NCBI GenBank assembly: GCA_014801875.1
Contig: JAAVDJ010000026.1
Coordinates: forward strand, 1 to 49,209
DNA: 49,209 bases
Direction: 5' to 3'
Origin: Bacteroides sp.
GTDB lineage: Bacteria > Bacteroidota > Bacteroidia > Bacteroidales > Muribaculaceae
The notes under the pieces were generated by a model. That model worked only from the letters and a program-made list of their open reading frames with translations. It was not told where the DNA came from and ran no database searches. A program made the translations under genes and the position numbers. Shown piece after piece: positions 46,480-49,209 of the stretch (its first letter is position 1; each line of letters starts with the position of its first letter).

Positions 46480-48099
46480 ATGGACACTATCCCAACAAAG
46501 ATGGAAGGCTATGCCATAGGTCAGCAGGATTTCCGGCAGCTTCGGAAAATAGGGGCGATCTATGTAGACAAGACAATCTTTATCGAGAAAGTGATAAAGA
46601 GTAAGAGCCAGTATGTCTTTTTGGCTCGTCCACGTCGTTTCGGCAAGAGTCTATTTCTGTCGGCCCTCAGATATTTTTTTGAGGGGAGGAGGGAGCTGTT
46701 CAAGGGGTTGTATATTGATTCCACAGATTTGAATTGGGAAGCCTATCCTGTGCTGTATCTTGACCTTAACACTGGCAATTATGACGAAGGAAAGAGTCTG
46801 GATTCTACGCTTGAAAGTCTTTTCAGAGACTGGGAAAGGGAATATGGAGTGACAGAGATTGCCCCCGATCAATCCCAGAGATTCAGAAAAATTATTGAGG
46901 CCGCTCATAATAAAACGGGAAAAGAGGTGGTCATTCTTGTGGATGAATACGACAAACCGTTGGTGAGAAATATTAATAAGAGTAAAAATTTCGAGATATA
47001 TCGCTCTGCGTTGGCATCCCTCTATTCTAATTTTAAAAGCTCGGCAGAACATATCCGTCTTGTATTTCTGACCGGGGTGAGTCGGTTCAGTAAACTGAGT
47101 GTTTTTTCTGATTTGAATAATCTGGAGGATATAACTTTTTCGAATGAGTATGCTGATATCTGTGGAATCACAGAGAAAGAACTTACCGAATATCTTAAGG
47201 ATGGAATTTCAAAGTTGGCGATGAAGGCTTCCCTGGACTATAATGGAGCCCTACGTAAGCTTAAGAGGAGTTACGACGGGTATCGCTTTGCGGAGGAAGG
47301 GAGCGATATTTATAATCCATGGTCGCTGCTGAATGCCATGAAGAGATCGGAGATTGAGGATTATTGGAATGAGACGGGAATTCCTACAGTAGTTGGGGAT
47401 TCTTTGAAGAGAACGAATGCAGATTTGGAGGCAACGTTCAATTCTTATTGCAAACCGAGCGATTTAAAGGGGCTTGATCTCCTTAATCCGAACCCCACCG
47501 CTCTCCTTTATCAAACCGGATATCTCACAATAAAAAAATATATCAAGCGGCTGAATCAGATACGTCTTGGCATCCCCAATTCAGAAGTGAAGAGAGGTTT
47601 GTATGATATCCTGTTGCCTTTTTATGTCGCTTGTAAAAGCGTTACACCAAACCAACTGGTCCTCAATCTTGTGAGATATTTCTATGAAGGAGATGCAGAT
47701 AAGGCCATGAAGGAGTTGCAGGCATATTTTGCAGGTATAGATTATAAGATGAAGATTGAGAATGAGAACAATTTTCATAATGCCTTTTATCTTCTAACTG
47801 ACTTGATCGGGCTTGATAGTGAGACGGAAGTGCATACCTCCGATGGAAGTATAGATCTCAAGATAGCAACGGATGATTATATCTATATCATAGAGCTTAA
47901 ATATGACCATTCGGCGGAGGATGCCTTGCGTCAGATAGAGGAGAAGGAGTATTACAAGCCTTGGCAGAGCAAAGGGAAAGAAATAATCTTGGTCGGAGCA
48001 GCTTTTTCATCAAAGACAAGGCGTATAGAGACGTGGAAGATAAAAAAGCTAATTCAAGACTATATCGCTTACGATGAAACCGATCCTCCGAAGAAATAA
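46480..48099 (+). CDS. AAA-ATPase-like protein with PD-(D/E)XK nuclease-like domain
   Basis: The 539-residue protein resembles the AAA-ATPase-like family (PF09820, with a C-terminal PF08011-type nuclease fold) that occurs in many copies in Bacteroidota. Residues about 10-60 hold KIGAIYVDKTIFIEKV and a Walker A-like loop RPRRFGKSL. Walker B is VILVDEYDKPL (D155, E156). The sensor-like LTGVSRFSKLSVFSDLNNL follows. Near the C-terminus DLKIATDDYIYIIELKY gives the D459...E472-X-K474 pattern of PD-(D/E)XK enzymes. I start at the ATG at 46480; an earlier frame opens inside the ahpF terminator hairpin. The biological role is unknown; defence or mobile-element roles have been suggested only by association. 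Confidence 0.85.
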   Translation: MDTIPTKMEGYAIGQQDFRQLRKIGAIYVDKTIFIEKVIKSKSQYVFLARPRRFGKSLFLSALRYFFEGRRELFKGLYIDSTDLNWEAYPVLYLDLNTGNYDEGKSLDSTLESLFRDWEREYGVTEIAPDQSQRFRKIIEAAHNKTGKEVVILVDEYDKPLVRNINKSKNFEIYRSALASLYSNFKSSAEHIRLVFLTGVSRFSKLSVFSDLNNLEDITFSNEYADICGITEKELTEYLKDGISKLAMKASLDYNGALRKLKRSYDGYRFAEEGSDIYNPWSLLNAMKRSEIEDYWNETGIPTVVGDSLKRTNADLEATFNSYCKPSDLKGLDLLNPNPTALLYQTGYLTIKKYIKRLNQIRLGIPNSEVKRGLYDILLPFYVACKSVTPNQLVLNLVRYFYEGDADKAMKELQAYFAGIDYKMKIENENNFHNAFYLLTDLIGLDSETEVHTSDGSIDLKIATDDYIYIIELKYDHSAEDALRQIEEKEYYKPWQSKGKEIILVGAAFSSKTRRIETWKIKKLIQDYIAYDETDPPKK

Positions 48100-48112
48100 G
48101 AATGACACAAAC

Positions 48113-48150
48113 CGCCTTCTGACCATCTTTTAGTCAGAAGGCGATTTTTT
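48113..48150 (+). terminator. Terminator of the AAA-ATPase-like gene
   Basis: A perfect 11-bp stem (cgccttctgac / gtcagaaggcg) with a 9-base loop is followed by a and six T. Confidence 0.9.
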
Positions 48151-48202
48151 AATGAGAGGAAAGATTAGGCTAAGACAGGTAAAGAAAGGAAAACGTAAAA
48201 TT

Positions 48203-48976
48203 ATGGATATTGAGAAAAACAAAGTCACTGCTTCAGAAATTGAAGCGTTACTTATGGGTCAGGAAAATAAGGAGCAACGGGAGGTATTGATGCGATTTTT
48301 CAAGACCGGCAAAGGGGAGTATGGAGAAGGGGATGAATTTTTAGGTTTGAAAGTGCCTCAGACCCGGGCGATAGTCAAAGAGGCTAAGGGGTTGATTACG
48401 CTTGACGAGATAGAGAAACTTCTGTATTCCCGCTGGCATGAGGTGCGGCTGGCCGGTTTTCTTCTTTTGGTTGAGGAGATGAAGAGAAATATGCCTAAAA
48501 GTTCGGATAAAGGGGAGGGGAAGTCGAAGAAGAGAAAAGAGGTGGCGGAATTCTATATCCGCCATGCACGCCAGGCGAATAATTGGGATCTTGTAGACCT
48601 TTCGGCGCAATATGTAGTTGGGCCCTATCTTCGTCTTGACAAGAATTTCAATGATGAGGCATTGCTCCGTCTGGCTGATAGTGATAACCTGTGGGAGCAG
48701 CGTATCGCAATTATTTCTACATTAGACTTCATACGTAACGGAAAGTATGACACGACTCTTGTCATAGCCGACAAACTGATGACTCATCCACACGACCTCA
48801 TACATAAAGGTATAGGCTGGATGCTGAGGGAGGTGGGGAAGAGAGACCTTTCCACACTCCTTCAATATCTCGAAGAGCGTTATGACCGGTTGCCCCGCAC
48901 GTCGCTGCGCTATGCCATAGAGCGTCTTCCGGACTCAGAGCGTAAGTTCTGGCTTAACCTCCATCGTGAAGGATGA
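48203..48976 (+). CDS. AlkD-like DNA alkylation repair protein
   Basis: AlkD-type enzymes are HEAT-repeat DNA glycosylases that remove N3- and N7-alkylated purines. I start at the ATG at 48203 (MDIEKNKVTASEIEA), giving 257 residues; an in-frame ATG 17 codons upstream begins beside the terminator. The HEAT repeats are visible as repeated amphipathic helices, with the family-like blocks GLKVPQTRAIVKEA, NNWDLVDLSAQYVVGPYL (W-D-L-V-D) and DNLWEQRIAIISTLDFIRNG. DLIHKGIGWMLREVGKRD is the fourth block. The charged insert near 100-115 (KSSDKGEGKSKKRKE) is unusual but short. It is followed 22 bases later by an insertion sequence. Confidence 0.88.
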   Translation: MDIEKNKVTASEIEALLMGQENKEQREVLMRFFKTGKGEYGEGDEFLGLKVPQTRAIVKEAKGLITLDEIEKLLYSRWHEVRLAGFLLLVEEMKRNMPKSSDKGEGKSKKRKEVAEFYIRHARQANNWDLVDLSAQYVVGPYLRLDKNFNDEALLRLADSDNLWEQRIAIISTLDFIRNGKYDTTLVIADKLMTHPHDLIHKGIGWMLREVGKRDLSTLLQYLEERYDRLPRTSLRYAIERLPDSERKFWLNLHREG

Positions 48977-48998
48977 TTCATGAATGCAATTATTATAT

Positions 48999-49209
48999 TG
49001 CCCCACGAAAAGTAGACACGAAATGGTAAAAAAATAATCGGGATTTACTATCTTTACAGATACAAATCAGATTATCATACTGCCGGAAAGGAGTCTACTA
49101 TATGGCAAAACATTTAAATCCACTTGAGAAAGAGTTCCTTGTCAGGAAGTACAGGAACAATCCGGGTGTCAAACTCAGTGAGTTCTGCACCGTCAACAAC
49201 GTGTCGGAC
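48999..49209 (+). mobile_element. Left end of an insertion sequence, cut by the window edge
   Basis: tgccccacgaaaagtagaca at 48999-49018 looks like an IS3-type terminal inverted repeat. It is followed about 100 bases later by the start of a transposase-like frame on the same strand. The right end and any target duplication are beyond the window, so the family assignment is provisional. Confidence 0.65.
49102..49209 (+). CDS. Transposase-like protein, partial (5' end)
   Basis: The first 36 codons are visible, starting MAKHLNPLEKEFLVRKYRNN. The helix-rich, charged sequence with KLSEFCTVNNVSD resembles the helix-turn-helix N-terminus of IS3-family transposase OrfA proteins. The frame is open to the window end. 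No catalytic residues are visible in the part present. Confidence 0.6.
   Translation, partial: MAKHLNPLEKEFLVRKYRNNPGVKLSEFCTVNNVSD

Overview
The window is chromosomal DNA of a member of the Bacteroidales, most likely a Muribaculaceae-type gut bacterium. Bacteroidota is well supported: several promoters carry the phylum's TTTG / TAnnTTTG signature (best at 14251-14282, 19931-19962 and 25323-25353), and the proteins include an LptD of Bacteroidota type, a DUF4954 protein, a short protein ending in a type IX-like sorting domain, a GH109 enzyme and an AAA-ATPase-like/PD-(D/E)XK protein. Family-level placement is an inference from overall protein character, not a computation.

Layout. 1-2.7 kb is accessory: a toxin-antitoxin-like gene pair between two direct copies of a GC-rich hairpin-forming repeat. 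2.7-13.8 kb is a minus-strand housekeeping block (lptD, an HD hydrolase, ilvE, a mini secreted protein, rpsA, a DUF4954 beta-helix protein, hflX, a Skp/OmpH-like lipoprotein). It is interrupted at 9.7-10.05 kb by A-rich repeats that enclose a duplicated tail of the DUF4954 gene. 14.3-19.8 kb is plus strand: two PepD dipeptidases with a muramidase-like gene between them, then an NYN-domain protein and a lipoprotein. 19.8-20.3 kb has no gene but holds a near-ideal promoter, a long-range RNA helix and a T8 tract, and is probably an unannotated structured RNA. 20.3-22.9 kb (minus) pairs a GH109 protein with a HexNAc-kinase-like enzyme; glmS follows on the plus strand.

25.3-38.4 kb is the translation/transcription core: tRNA-Thr, Tyr, Gly, Thr, tuf, tRNA-Trp, secE, nusG, rplKAJL, rpoB and rpoC, with an attenuator-like terminator and a second hairpin between rplL and rpoB. 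38.4-49.2 kb holds a marR-frnE-metallohydrolase operon, a ZIP transporter, pheS, a SIMPL-domain protein, nth, ahpC-ahpF, an AAA-ATPase/nuclease-fold protein, an AlkD-like protein, and the left end of an insertion sequence cut by the window edge.

The least explained items are the candidate structured RNA at 19931-20240, the GC-rich repeats flanking the toxin-antitoxin pair, the A-rich repeats with the duplicated gene tail, and a 19-bp inverted-repeat element at the end of the second pepD. No CRISPR array, rRNA gene or complete mobile element was seen.
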